Source of the DNA: Streptomyces sp. KMM 9044
GTDB taxonomy: Bacteria > Actinomycetota > Actinomycetes > Streptomycetales > Streptomycetaceae
NCBI RefSeq assembly: GCF_024701375.2
Contig: NZ_CP113910.1
Span: forward strand, 3,472,001-3,536,000
Length of the DNA: 64,000 bases
Reading direction: 5' to 3'
Part shown: in pieces, positions 26,159 to 34,925 of the stretch
Layout: every line of letters begins with the position of its first letter
Numbering within the stretch: the stretch's first letter is position 1
Position numbers and translations under genes: made by a program
Notes under the pieces: model-generated
What the model saw: the letters and a program-made list of their open reading frames with translations, nothing else
Told to the model about the DNA's origin: nothing
Databases searched by the model: none

Positions 26159-27189
26159 AGCAGCACCGCTCCCGTCAGGACCGAGACCCCGACCGCCAGG
26201 ACGAGGGTCGCCGGGGCGAAGCGCAGGGCGAAGCCGCGGCCGAACGTGCCGACCTGCATGGCGAAGAGCTTGAGATCGACCATGGGGCCCACTACGAGGA
26301 AGGTGAGCCGGGCCGTCAGCGAGAACTGGGTCAGGGACGCGGCGACGAACGCGTCCGCCTCCGAGCAGATCGACAGCAGGACGGCCAGCGCGGCCAGGAC
26401 CAGCACCGACAGCACGGGGTGGTCGGCCGCCCGTTGCAGCCAGGCGGCCGGGACGACCGCCTTCAGCGTCGCCGCGGCCATCGCACCGACCACCAGGAAG
26501 CCGCCGGCGTGCATCACGTCGTGCCGGACCGACCCCCAGAACGCCGCGCCCCGGCCCTGCCCCTCGTAGGACGAGCGGGACGGCGGGCGCAGCCAGTCGG
26601 CGCGGCCGTGGCGCTGCCACAGCCAGCCCATCAGGCAGGCCACCAGCAGGCTCGCCACGAACCGGGCGAGGACCATCAGGGGGTCGTTCGGGAAGGCGAC
26701 CGCCGTCGCCGTCAGCACGATCGGGTTGATCGCGGGCGCGGACAGCAGGAACGCCAGCGCCGCCGCCGGGGCCACTCCCCTGCGCACCAGCGCCCCCGCC
26801 ACCGGGACCGACGCGCACTCGCAGCCGGGGAGCACCGCGCCCGCCGCGCCCGCGACCGGGACCGCCAGGGACGGACGCCTCGGCAGGGCGCGGGCGAAGA
26901 AGGACGGCGGGACGAAGACCGCGATCGCCGCGGACAGCAGGACGCCGAGCACCAGGAAGGGCAGCGCCTGGATCATCACCGCCACGAACACCGTCGTCCA
27001 GCTCTGCATCACCGGGGCGCCCAGGGCGCGGCGGATCGGGGCCTGGAACATCACGGCGGAGAGCAGGAACAGGACGAGCAGGAGAGGCGGGTCGAGGTGC
27101 CGGGACTCCCCGGCCGCCCCGCCACCGCCGTCACCGAGCCCCGTGTCACCGTCGGCCCCCTTGCGGGGAGCCGGCTTGGTCATGGCCAC
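26155..27189 (-). CDS. UPF0718/DUF318-type permease
   Basis: About 344 residues. Eight or more membrane helices with the family's cysteine motif in AVLPGCECASVPVAGALVRRG and the matching late motif LSICSEADAFVAASL. The start is taken as GTG 27189 because GGAGG at 27197-27201 is ten bases away; ATG 27183 is the alternative. Members of this family (ArsP-like fold) are thought to export metalloids or metals, with the CxC region as a candidate site. It is coupled to the TIGR03943 gene by overlap. No Zur or CsoR-like box was seen upstream. Confidence 0.88.
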   Translation of the reverse strand: MAMTKPAPRKGADGDTGLGDGGGGAAGESRHLDPPLLLVLFLLSAVMFQAPIRRALGAPVMQSWTTVFVAVMIQALPFLVLGVLLSAAIAVFVPPSFFARALPRRPSLAVPVAGAAGAVLPGCECASVPVAGALVRRGVAPAAALAFLLSAPAINPIVLTATAVAFPNDPLMVLARFVASLLVACLMGWLWQRHGRADWLRPPSRSSYEGQGRGAAFWGSVRHDVMHAGGFLVVGAMAAATLKAVVPAAWLQRAADHPVLSVLVLAALAVLLSICSEADAFVAASLTQFSLTARLTFLVVGPMVDLKLFAMQVGTFGRGFALRFAPATLVLAVGVSVLTGAVLL

Positions 27190-27361
27190 GGGCCGGTCAC
27201 CTCCGGACTCGCGCGCGGGAGCGGGGCGGGGGCGCGCGTTCCCCCTCCCCTCGATACGGAGCGGAGGGCGGACCCGTTCAGCACCGTTCGGCACGGTTCG
27301 GCACCGGCCGTCGTGCACCCGTGGAACCGCCTGCGTGTATACGGCAGTCTTTCCTCCCGTG

Positions 27362-29398
27362 GTGAACCTTCCGCATCAGACCCCGCCAAGCGTTCCCCCC
27401 GCGCACATGCTGGTGTGCGGTGACGACGGACTCGCGCACCGGCTCGCCGCCGAACTCCGGGGCGTGTACGGCGAACAGGTCACCCTCGTCGTGCCGCCCT
27501 CCGGACTCCGGGTGCGGGAACCGGTGGTGGGCCGGGCCCGCGCCGCGTCCGCCGCGCTGATCGACCGGTTCGTGAACGCCACCGTCAACCGCGCCGGCAC
27601 GGGCGGCGGCCTCGACGAGCCACCCGACGAACAGCTCGTCGAGGCCGCCGAACCCACCGACGCCGTACTCACCGAAGCGGGCGTCGCACGGGCCGCCGCG
27701 CTGGCCCTGGTGTACGACGACGACGAGACCAACATCCACGCCGCCCTCAACGCCCGCAGGATCAATCCCAGGATCCGCCTCGTCCTGCGCCTCTACAACC
27801 GGCGCCTGGGCCGGCACGTCGAGGACCTGCTCGACCAGGCCGCGGAGTTGTCCGGCGGCGACGCGCAGGGGCCTGGACACCACGGGGGCGACGCCTCCAC
27901 CACCGTGCTGTCCGACGCCGACACGGCCGCCCCCGCCCTGGTCGCCACCGCGCTCGTCGGCACCAGCAAGATCGTCGACACCGACGGGCTGATGCTGCGC
28001 GCGGTGGAGCGCCGGCCCCCGCGGCCCGGCGAGGTCGCCGATCCCGGCCTGTGCACGCTGGCGCTGCTGTCCGCGACGAGCAACGACCCGGCCGGCTCGG
28101 ACGGTTCGGAGGACAGCGGCGACCAGGGTCCGCAGATGCTGCCCGACGCGGCGGCCGTCGCGGCGGCGACCGGACGCGGCACGATGGTGCTGGAGCAGGT
28201 GTCGTACTCCGGGCCGCCGCTGCCCGCCGTACGGGCCGGGGTGCCGCCGTTCGCCTCGCTGTTCTCGCAGCGGCTGCGGTGGTCGCTGGCGGGGCTCGCG
28301 ACGGCCGTGGTGGTCCTGGCGGTCGTGCTGGCCCTGGTCACGGACGACCACCCGCTGCACGCCGTCTACGTCACCCTGCTCGACCTCTTCGCGATCAACG
28401 AGCCCGCGCACAACCAGTCCATGGGGCGGCAGATACTGCAACTGCTCACCGGGCTGGTCGGGTTGCTGCTGCTGCCGGTGATGCTGGCGGCCGTCCTGGA
28501 GGCGCTGGGCACCTTCCGCACCGTGTCGGCGCTGCGCAAGCCGCCGCGCGGGCTGAGCCGGCACGTGGTGCTGCTCGGGCTCGGCAAGATCGGTACACGG
28601 GTGCTGACCCGGCTGCGCGAACTGCACATCCCCGTGGTGTGCGTCGAGGCCGACCCGGAGGCGCGGGGGATGGCCACCGCACGGCGACTGGGCGTACCGG
28701 TGGTGCTCGGGGACGTCACGCAGGAGGGCGTGCTGGAGGCCGCGAAGATCCACCGGGCCGACGCGTTCCTCGCGCTCACCAGCGCCGACACCACCAACCT
28801 GGAGGCCGTGCTGTACGCGCGGGCCGTACGCGCCGACCTGCGGGCCGTCCTGCGGCTGTACGACGACGAGTTCGCGACGGCCGTGTACCGCACGCTGCGG
28901 GCCGCGCACCCCGACGCGGTGACCCGCAGCCGCAGCGTCTCCCACCTGGCCGCGCCCGCCTTCGCCGGGGCGATGATGGGCCGGCAGATCCTGGGGGCCA
29001 TCCCGGTCGAGCGGCGGGTGCTGCTGTTCGCGGCGCTGACCGTGGGCGGGCATCCGCAACTGGAGGGGAAGACGGTCGGCGAGGCGTTCCGGGCCGGGGC
29101 GTGGCGGGTGCTGGCCCTGGACACGGCGGCGACCCGGCCGGCGCCGGGCGCGGGCGGGAACGGCACCGGCCCCGGTCCCGGGAACGCCGTCGGTCCCGGG
29201 ACCGGGGCCGCGGCCGGCGGCACCGCGGCGGCCGGTGAGCCGTCGGGACCGTCGGGACCGTCGGGACCGTCGGGGCTGGTGTGGGACCTGCCCGACACGT
29301 ACGTCCTGCGGAACGAGGACCGGGTGGTGCTGGGCGCCACCCGGCGAGGGCTGGCGGAACTGCTCGGGCGCAGGGGGAGGGAACGGTCGGTAGGGTGA
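27362..29398 (+). CDS. two-RCK, channel-like NAD-binding (TrkA-N) protein
   Basis: About 678 residues. An N-terminal Rossmann/RCK-like domain (about 15-200; MLVCGDDGLAHRLAAEL) is followed by two membrane helices (about 304-326 and 357-380) with a loop between them, then a TrkA-N domain (HVVLLGLGKIGTRVL at about 400, acidic VCVEADPEA) and a TrkA-C-like end. The layout is that of ion channels gated by nucleotide-binding domains, but the loop (YVTLLDLFAINEPAH) has no GYG selectivity filter. GTG 27362 lacks an obvious ribosome site and may be leaderless; ATG 27407 is an alternative. A Gly/Pro-rich insert with SGPSGPSGP repeats lies near 595-640. Confidence 0.82.
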   Translation: MNLPHQTPPSVPPAHMLVCGDDGLAHRLAAELRGVYGEQVTLVVPPSGLRVREPVVGRARAASAALIDRFVNATVNRAGTGGGLDEPPDEQLVEAAEPTDAVLTEAGVARAAALALVYDDDETNIHAALNARRINPRIRLVLRLYNRRLGRHVEDLLDQAAELSGGDAQGPGHHGGDASTTVLSDADTAAPALVATALVGTSKIVDTDGLMLRAVERRPPRPGEVADPGLCTLALLSATSNDPAGSDGSEDSGDQGPQMLPDAAAVAAATGRGTMVLEQVSYSGPPLPAVRAGVPPFASLFSQRLRWSLAGLATAVVVLAVVLALVTDDHPLHAVYVTLLDLFAINEPAHNQSMGRQILQLLTGLVGLLLLPVMLAAVLEALGTFRTVSALRKPPRGLSRHVVLLGLGKIGTRVLTRLRELHIPVVCVEADPEARGMATARRLGVPVVLGDVTQEGVLEAAKIHRADAFLALTSADTTNLEAVLYARAVRADLRAVLRLYDDEFATAVYRTLRAAHPDAVTRSRSVSHLAAPAFAGAMMGRQILGAIPVERRVLLFAALTVGGHPQLEGKTVGEAFRAGAWRVLALDTAATRPAPGAGGNGTGPGPGNAVGPGTGAAAGGTAAAGEPSGPSGPSGPSGLVWDLPDTYVLRNEDRVVLGATRRGLAELLGRRGRERSVG

Positions 29399-29453
29399 CC
29401 TGCCGGTGCTTCCCAGGCGGCCGGCGCCCGGGAAGCACCGGCGCCGGAATCCC

Positions 29454-31364
29454 TCAGCCCTGCTTCCCCTCCGCCGTCGCCGTACCCGTACCCGTCGTCG
29501 CCCCTGTCGCCGATCCCAGGTACCTTTCGGCGAAGTCCAGTTCCATGCGAACCTGTTTGATCCGCTCGTCGACCACCAGGGAGCCGTGTCCCGCGTCGTA
29601 GCGGTAGACCTCGTGGGGGGCCTCGCGGGACCGGAGGCGGTGGACGTAGTTCTCGATCTGCCGGATCGGGCAGCGCGGGTCGTTCACCCCGGCCGAGATG
29701 TAGACCGGCGCCTTCACCCGGTCGACGTAGGTGATCGGGGAGGACGCCTCGAACCGCCCGGGCACCTCCTCGGGCGTACCCCCGAGCAGCGTGCGGTCCA
29801 TCGCCTTCAGCGCCTCCATCTCGTCGTGGTACGCCGTGACGTAGTCGGCGACCGGGACCACCGCGATGCCCAGCGTCCACGCGTCGGGCTGGACGCCCAG
29901 GCCGAGCAGGGTGAGGTAGCCGCCCCAGGAGCCGCCGGTGAGGATCAGGCGGTCCGGGTCCGCGAGGCCCGAGCCGATCGCCCACTCCCGGACCGCGGCG
30001 ATGTCCTCCAGCTCGATCAGTCCGACCCGGTGCTTGAGCGCGTCGGTCCAGGCACGGCCGTACCCGGTGGAGCCCCGGTAGTTCACGCGGACCACCGCGT
30101 ACCCGTGGTCGACCCAGGCGGCGGGGCCGGCGGCGAAGGAGTCACTGTCGTGCCAGGTGGGGCCGCCGTGGATGTCGAAGACGGTGGGCAGCGGGCCGGT
30201 CGTGCCCTCGGGCTTCTGGACCAGGGCGTGGATCCGGCCGCCGGGGCCCTCCACCCAGACGTCCTGAACCGGCACCGAGCCGGGCGAGCGCATCCCCGGC
30301 GGGTCCAGGACCACCCCGCCGCTCGTGGAGCGCACCGCCGACGGCTGGGCCGACGACGACCACAGGTACTCCACGCTGCCGTCCGGCCGGGCCGTCGCAC
30401 CCGAGACGGTGCCGGGCGGGGTGCCGATCTCCACCAGCTCCGGGCCCGCCAGGTCGTAGCGGAACAGCTCGCTGCGGGCCTCGAAGCTGTGCGCGATGAG
30501 CAGACCCGTACCGTCCGGGAACCACTCGGCGCTCACGTCGCCCGGCAGCTCCAGGGAGAGGTCCGTCTCCTCGCCCGTCGCCACGTCCCACACCAGGGGC
30601 TCCCAGCGGCCGCGCCGCTGATGGCCGATGAGCAGACGCGTGTCACCGTCGACGGGGGCGAAGCCCAGCACCTCCAGACCCAGCTCCCCGGTACCGCCCC
30701 TGGTGTCGTCCAGTTCGGCGACCGTGGTGCCGTCGGGGCGCAGCACGCGCAGCGCGGAGTGCATCGCGTCGCCGTGCTCGGTGTGCTCCACGGCGATCAG
30801 CGAACCGTCGTGCGAGAGGTCCCCGACACTCGCCGACTCACGGTGCCGGTAGATCTCCACCGGCGCCGCAGCCGCATCACCCGCCCGCACCAGGTAGATC
30901 GTCGTACCCTCCTCGTCCGTGGAACGGCCCACGACGGCCGTGCTCCCGTCCCGGCCGAGAGCGAGACCGGCCGGGTACGAGGCGTCGAGCCCCGGAGCGG
31001 CGAGCCCGTCCGGACCGCCCGCGAACGGCTGGCGGCGCCAGACCCCGAACTCGTCGCCGTCCTTGTCGTCGAACCACCAGATCCACTCGCCGTCCGGTGA
31101 GAGCACGCCGTCCGTGGTGCCGTTGGGCCGGTCCGTCACCTGGCGCTGCCCGCCCGTCGACCGGTCCCAGGCATACAGCTCGTACGTCCCCGTCGCGTTC
31201 GACACGAACAGGGAACGGTCGGGGGCGTCCTCCGCCCAGTCGGGCAGGGACACCCGCGGCGCCCGGAAGCGCTTCTCCCAGTCGGGCATCCGCTCGCCCT
31301 GATGTACTCGCTCGGTCCGGTCCGTCCGCCGCGCCGGTGCGCCGGACCCGTTGCTCTCAGTCAT
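29454..31364 (-). CDS. S9-family (prolyl oligopeptidase-like) serine peptidase
   Basis: 636 residues from ATG 31364. An N-terminal beta-propeller (about 40-370, repeated WSPDG-like blades such as GVLSPDGEWIWWFDD) precedes a C-terminal alpha/beta-hydrolase domain. That domain has nucleophile motif LTGGSWGGYL (Ser near 478), Asp in VNDPRCP and His in DAGHGSL. The family cuts short peptides, often after proline or as an acylaminoacyl peptidase. No signal peptide is evident, so it is probably cytoplasmic. Divergent from the SURF1 gene; the spacer holds two DnaA-box-like motifs. Confidence 0.93.
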   Translation of the reverse strand: MTESNGSGAPARRTDRTERVHQGERMPDWEKRFRAPRVSLPDWAEDAPDRSLFVSNATGTYELYAWDRSTGGQRQVTDRPNGTTDGVLSPDGEWIWWFDDKDGDEFGVWRRQPFAGGPDGLAAPGLDASYPAGLALGRDGSTAVVGRSTDEEGTTIYLVRAGDAAAAPVEIYRHRESASVGDLSHDGSLIAVEHTEHGDAMHSALRVLRPDGTTVAELDDTRGGTGELGLEVLGFAPVDGDTRLLIGHQRRGRWEPLVWDVATGEETDLSLELPGDVSAEWFPDGTGLLIAHSFEARSELFRYDLAGPELVEIGTPPGTVSGATARPDGSVEYLWSSSAQPSAVRSTSGGVVLDPPGMRSPGSVPVQDVWVEGPGGRIHALVQKPEGTTGPLPTVFDIHGGPTWHDSDSFAAGPAAWVDHGYAVVRVNYRGSTGYGRAWTDALKHRVGLIELEDIAAVREWAIGSGLADPDRLILTGGSWGGYLTLLGLGVQPDAWTLGIAVVPVADYVTAYHDEMEALKAMDRTLLGGTPEEVPGRFEASSPITYVDRVKAPVYISAGVNDPRCPIRQIENYVHRLRSREAPHEVYRYDAGHGSLVVDERIKQVRMELDFAERYLGSATGATTGTGTATAEGKQG

Positions 31365-31415
31365 GACCCCATACTGCCCGCCCCGGCGGGGTGCGCGCCG
31401 CCGAGGTCCCCGACC

Positions 31416-31448
31416 TGTGGACAACCGGAGCCCCCAGCCTGTGGACAA
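31416..31448 (-). promoter_or_regulatory. two DnaA-box-like motifs in the S9 peptidase/SURF1 spacer
   Basis: TGTGGACAA occurs at 31416-31424 and 31440-31448, each the reverse complement of TTGTCCACA, the preferred Streptomyces DnaA box as I recall it. They lie within a 15 bp direct repeat (cctgtggacaaccgg), 24 bp apart. Two perfect boxes in one promoter region could bind DnaA for regulation or titration. There is no larger cluster here, so this is not an origin. Confidence 0.6.
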
Positions 31449-31519
31449 CCGGCGGAACCACGGACCGTCGAGGCGGCCCCGCGGGCCGCTTCCCGGGCGC
31501 GGCACCGTACGGTGGGGGC

Positions 31520-32368
31520 GTGTACCGGTTTCTGCTGACGCCCCGATGGTGGGGGATCAACGTCTTCGTGCTGCTCGCCATCCCCTTCTGCGTCTTCATG
31601 GGGTCATGGCAGCTGGGCCGGTTCGAGGACCGCGTCGAGAACCACCGCGGCGCCGAGGAACAGGTCGCCTCCAGCCGGCAGGAGGAGGCCCGGCAGCTGG
31701 ACACGCTGCTGCCGGTGACCAAGGCGACCTCCGGCAAGCAGACCACCGCGAGCGGCCGCTACGAGGAACAGCTCCTCGTGCCCGACCGCGACCTCGACGG
31801 CGAGCCCGGCCACTACGTCCTGACCTTGCTGCACACCGACACCGGCAAGGTCCTGCCCGTCCTACGGGGCTGGCTGCCCGGCGACCCGGACCCGGCCGGC
31901 GAGCCCGCGCCGCCGGCCGGCGAGGTCACCGTCACCGGGGCGCTCCAGGCGTCCGAGACACCCGGCAGCAACGGCGTGGGCGCCCTCAGCGGCCTGCCCG
32001 AGGGCCAGACCGGCGCGATCAGCTCGGCGTCCCTGGTGAACCTGGTTCCCCACGACGTGTACGACGCGTGGATCACCCTCAACGAGGGCGACTCGGGGAT
32101 GCGCCCGGTGCCCGCGGTCGCGCCCGGCGGTACCGGCCTGGACCTCAAGGCCTTCCAGAACCTCGGCTACACCGCCGAGTGGTTCGCCTTCGTGGGCTTC
32201 GTGATCTTCATGTGGTTCCGCCTGGTACGCCGCGAGGCGGAACTGGCCCGGGACACGGAACTGGGCCTGGTCCCGGACGAGCGGCCCGCACAGGACCGGA
32301 AGCAGGGCCAGGGCGAGGACCAGAAGCGGGAGCAGGGCCAGGAGCAGCCGAGCCCGTCAGGGGTGTGA
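31520..32368 (+). CDS. SURF1-family cytochrome oxidase assembly protein
   Basis: 282 residues from GTG 31520. One N-terminal helix (WWGINVFVLLAIPFCVFMGSWQLGR), an extracytoplasmic domain, and a second helix near 220-240 (FAFVGFVIFMWFRLVRRE) give the classic SURF1 hairpin. The domain contains 'VLRGWLPGDPDPAGEPAPPAGEV' and a late 'NLGYTAEWFAF' typical of actinobacterial members. SURF1 helps insert haem a or copper into cytochrome c oxidase subunit I. The C-terminal tail is Gln/Glu/Lys-rich (KQGQGEDQKREQGQEQ). Confidence 0.9.
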   Translation: MYRFLLTPRWWGINVFVLLAIPFCVFMGSWQLGRFEDRVENHRGAEEQVASSRQEEARQLDTLLPVTKATSGKQTTASGRYEEQLLVPDRDLDGEPGHYVLTLLHTDTGKVLPVLRGWLPGDPDPAGEPAPPAGEVTVTGALQASETPGSNGVGALSGLPEGQTGAISSASLVNLVPHDVYDAWITLNEGDSGMRPVPAVAPGGTGLDLKAFQNLGYTAEWFAFVGFVIFMWFRLVRREAELARDTELGLVPDERPAQDRKQGQGEDQKREQGQEQPSPSGV

Positions 32369-32398
32369 CGGGCCGGCCTCGCGGGCCCGCCGTCGCCG

Positions 32399-33880
32399 TC
32401 AGCCCGCCGTGGTCGGCAGCAGTCCCGTCCAGTAGACGGTCCCCGCGCAGGCGTGGGGCACCGTGGCGGTCGCCGTGCCCGCTCCGCCCTCCGGGGTGTA
32501 CGCCACCGTCACGCTGCCGCCGGTCGTGCCGTCCTCCATGAGGAGCTGGGCCTCGGTCCCCGTGTCGCCGCCCGCGGACGTGCCGTCGGCGGCCGTCGGG
32601 TTCTCGGACGGGCTGGGGTCGGACGAGGGGTCCACGCTGCCGCCGCTGCCGCCGCCCCCGCCGTTGGTGGGGCAGGGCTCGGAGGGCACCCAGGCGAACT
32701 TCACGTCGTACGCCTCACCCGGCTCGAGCACCGGTCGCCCGGCCTCCAGGGACGGGTCCGGCAGGCCCGCCGCCGCGTCCCCCGCCGTGTGCCGGACCGG
32801 GACCACCTCGGCTGCGTCGGCCGCGCCCAGCGGCGTCACCTCCAGGCTTCCCGGACCGCCGACCGTACAGCCGGCGGTGGACACGTTGGCCACCCGGAAG
32901 GAGCCGTAGACCGCGCCGGTGGAGTCGGGCGCGCCGCTGTTCGCGACGACCGGGCCGAGCTGGGCGCCCGTACAGACGGGTGACCCCGCGGTGGCGCTCG
33001 CCGAGGGGCCGGCCCCCTCCGTCACGCCCGTGCCCGCCCCGGTGCCGGTGGCCTTCTCCTCGTCCTCCGTGTCGTCCCTCCGGTCCCCCTCGACCCGGTC
33101 CGAGGTGCCGCCCGCGGTGGTCTCGCCCCCGCCGGGGCCCTCGCCCTCGCCGGTACCGTCCTGTGCCTGCGAGGCATGGCCCACGGCGGACGGGTTGGCG
33201 TCGGGGCCGGTGGAGCTGGAGATGTGCACGAGAGCCGGTACGGCCGTGCCGACGAAGAGGGCGGCGGCCGCCGCCCCGACGAGGATCTGCCGCTTGCGCG
33301 CCCGGCGGGCCGGGACCGCTCGCCGCAGGTAGTCCAGCGAGCCCTCGCTCGGCTCCACCACGCGCACCCAGCTGTGCAGCAGGCTGCGCAGCTCCAGCTC
33401 GTCCGGACCGAGCCGGTCGGGGCCCGGTCCGTCCGGGCCGGCGTTGGCGTCGTTCACAGTTACGTTCCCAGCGTGCGATCGCTTCGGCTGCTGCCCGGAC
33501 GGCGACACCGGCCCACGCAGCACGCGCAGGCCGTCCCCACCGGACGAACCCGGGCCGTCGGACGCGAGCGCCTCGAACGCGGGCACCGCGGCCGATCCCT
33601 CTCCGGGCTCGCGCTCCCCGGCCGTACGCACGTCGGCCTCCCGGCCCCCGGTCTCCCCTTCCCGCGGATCCTCTTCCCGCGGATCCTCTTCCCGCGGATC
33701 CTCTTCCCGGGGCTCCCCCTCGCGAGGTTCCCGTTCCTCGGGTTCCCGCTCGTCGCCCTCGGGCTCGCGCTGCCCGCCCCCGGGGACGGGCTCGGACGGG
33801 CCCTCCTCCGCCCCGGGCCCCCGCGGTTCGCGCTCCTCGCCCCGCACGTCCTCGCCACGGGCGTCCTTCCCGGCGCTCAT
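32399..33880 (-). CDS. single-pass membrane partner of the ECF sigma factor
   Basis: 493 residues. ATG 33880 overlaps the sigma factor stop (ATGA at 33877-33880), which fixes the start and implies equal, coupled synthesis. Residues 1-150 are extremely acidic and contain an EEDPR repeat (15 bp units, about 33660-33715). Residues about 155-195 (LRSLLHSWVRVVEPSEGSLDYLRRAVPARRARKR) are cytoplasmic, the membrane helix is about 197-221, and the outside part is Gly/Ser/Thr-rich with a C-terminal beta-type domain holding several cysteines. Anti-sigma function is inferred from coupling and topology; the usual zinc HxxxCxxC motif is absent. Confidence 0.8.
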   Translation of the reverse strand: MSAGKDARGEDVRGEEREPRGPGAEEGPSEPVPGGGQREPEGDEREPEEREPREGEPREEDPREEDPREEDPREGETGGREADVRTAGEREPGEGSAAVPAFEALASDGPGSSGGDGLRVLRGPVSPSGQQPKRSHAGNVTVNDANAGPDGPGPDRLGPDELELRSLLHSWVRVVEPSEGSLDYLRRAVPARRARKRQILVGAAAAALFVGTAVPALVHISSSTGPDANPSAVGHASQAQDGTGEGEGPGGGETTAGGTSDRVEGDRRDDTEDEEKATGTGAGTGVTEGAGPSASATAGSPVCTGAQLGPVVANSGAPDSTGAVYGSFRVANVSTAGCTVGGPGSLEVTPLGAADAAEVVPVRHTAGDAAAGLPDPSLEAGRPVLEPGEAYDVKFAWVPSEPCPTNGGGGGSGGSVDPSSDPSPSENPTAADGTSAGGDTGTEAQLLMEDGTTGGSVTVAYTPEGGAGTATATVPHACAGTVYWTGLLPTTAG

Positions 33881-34551
33881 ACCGGTGCCTCCATGGCCAC
33901 CCTCAGTGCCGCGATCCCGCGCGAACCGTACGCCTTCACCGAACCCAGCGAGATGCCGAGCGTCGACGCGACCTGAGCCTCGGTCATGTCGGCGAAGTAG
34001 CGCAGCACCAGTACCTCGCGCTGACGGCGCTGGAGCCCTTTCATCGCCTTGATGAGGGAGTCGCGTTCCAGCAGGTCGTACGCGCCCTCCTCCGCACTCG
34101 CCATGTCGGGCATGGGCTTGGAGAGCAGTTTCAGCCCGAGGATGCGGCGGCGCAGCGCGGAACGGGAGAGGTTGACGACCGTCTGGCGCAGATACGCCAG
34201 GGTCTTCTCCGGGTCCCGGACGCGCTTGCGGGCGGAATGGACGCGGATGAACGCCTCCTGGACGACGTCCTCGCAGGAGGCGGTGTCGTCGAGGAGCAGC
34301 GCGGCGAGGCCCAGCAGCGAGCGGTAGTGCGCGCGATAGGTCTCGGTGAGGTGGTCGACGGTCGTGCCGGCCGCCACCACGTCGTCGGCACCGCCGTCAC
34401 GCTGACCGGGTATGCGGGCGGGCCGCGCTGCGGGCATCGGCGCGATCACCGGCATGCCACCGGACGCACCGGCCCTGCGGGGTCGGAGTGCCTGGCGGGG
34501 CGGGCGCAGAGCCGGGCCGCGCGGCGTTGCGAAGTCGAGTACCTCAGCCAC
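33877..34551 (-). CDS. ECF-type RNA polymerase sigma factor (SigE-like family)
   Basis: 224 residues from GTG 34551. After an unusual 60-residue low-complexity leader come sigma region 2 (YRAHYRSLLGLAALLLDDTASCEDVVQEAFIRV) and region 4 (LQRRQREVLVLRYFADMTEAQVASTLGISLGSVKAYGSRGIAAL). There is no anti-sigma of the ZAS type; the coupled downstream membrane protein is the likely regulator. The 374 bp upstream are gene-free and must hold its promoter. The targets are not evident from the sequence. Confidence 0.93.
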   Translation of the reverse strand: MAEVLDFATPRGPALRPPRQALRPRRAGASGGMPVIAPMPAARPARIPGQRDGGADDVVAAGTTVDHLTETYRAHYRSLLGLAALLLDDTASCEDVVQEAFIRVHSARKRVRDPEKTLAYLRQTVVNLSRSALRRRILGLKLLSKPMPDMASAEEGAYDLLERDSLIKAMKGLQRRQREVLVLRYFADMTEAQVASTLGISLGSVKAYGSRGIAALRVAMEAPV

Positions 34552-34925
34552 GCCAGTTGGACACCCGCCCCTCCGTGAGGGTTGTACGTGCCGGACGTCG
34601 CGTTTGTTGCGGCGCCCGGAATCCGCCGTCCCCCGTCCGCCCCGGGCAGCACCACCGACAGCACACCGAATGCCCTCATGCGTCCTGCTCTTCCCTTATG
34701 CATCATATGAACGGACGTCCCCACGCCCGGAAAAGACCGCCTCTCCCCCCGTGCGCCCGGAAAAAGGAGTACCCGCAAAGACGCTTTCCGCCCGGCACGC
34801 GGTTGCGTGGGGCGAAAGGTAAATCCTTGACTGCCTGCCGGCCAGGAGCAAGAGATCGGGGCACCGTGACCGGTTCACATCACTTGCACAGATCCTACAA
34901 AGCAAATGCTGTGACCAAGCATTGT
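34552..34925. other. gene-free spacer upstream of the sigma factor, at the 3' end of asd
   Basis: 374 bp with lower GC than its surroundings, especially 34680-34930. I find no protein with coding character. It must carry the promoter of the minus-strand sigma gene. A weak dyad AATGC...GCATT at about 34905-34925 lies just past the asd stop and may end that transcript. Confidence 0.6.

Noticed and set aside
31416..31448. DnaA-box pair as a replication origin
   Set aside because: Only two boxes, no dnaA or dnaN nearby, and it sits between metabolic genes; a regulatory or titration site is more likely.
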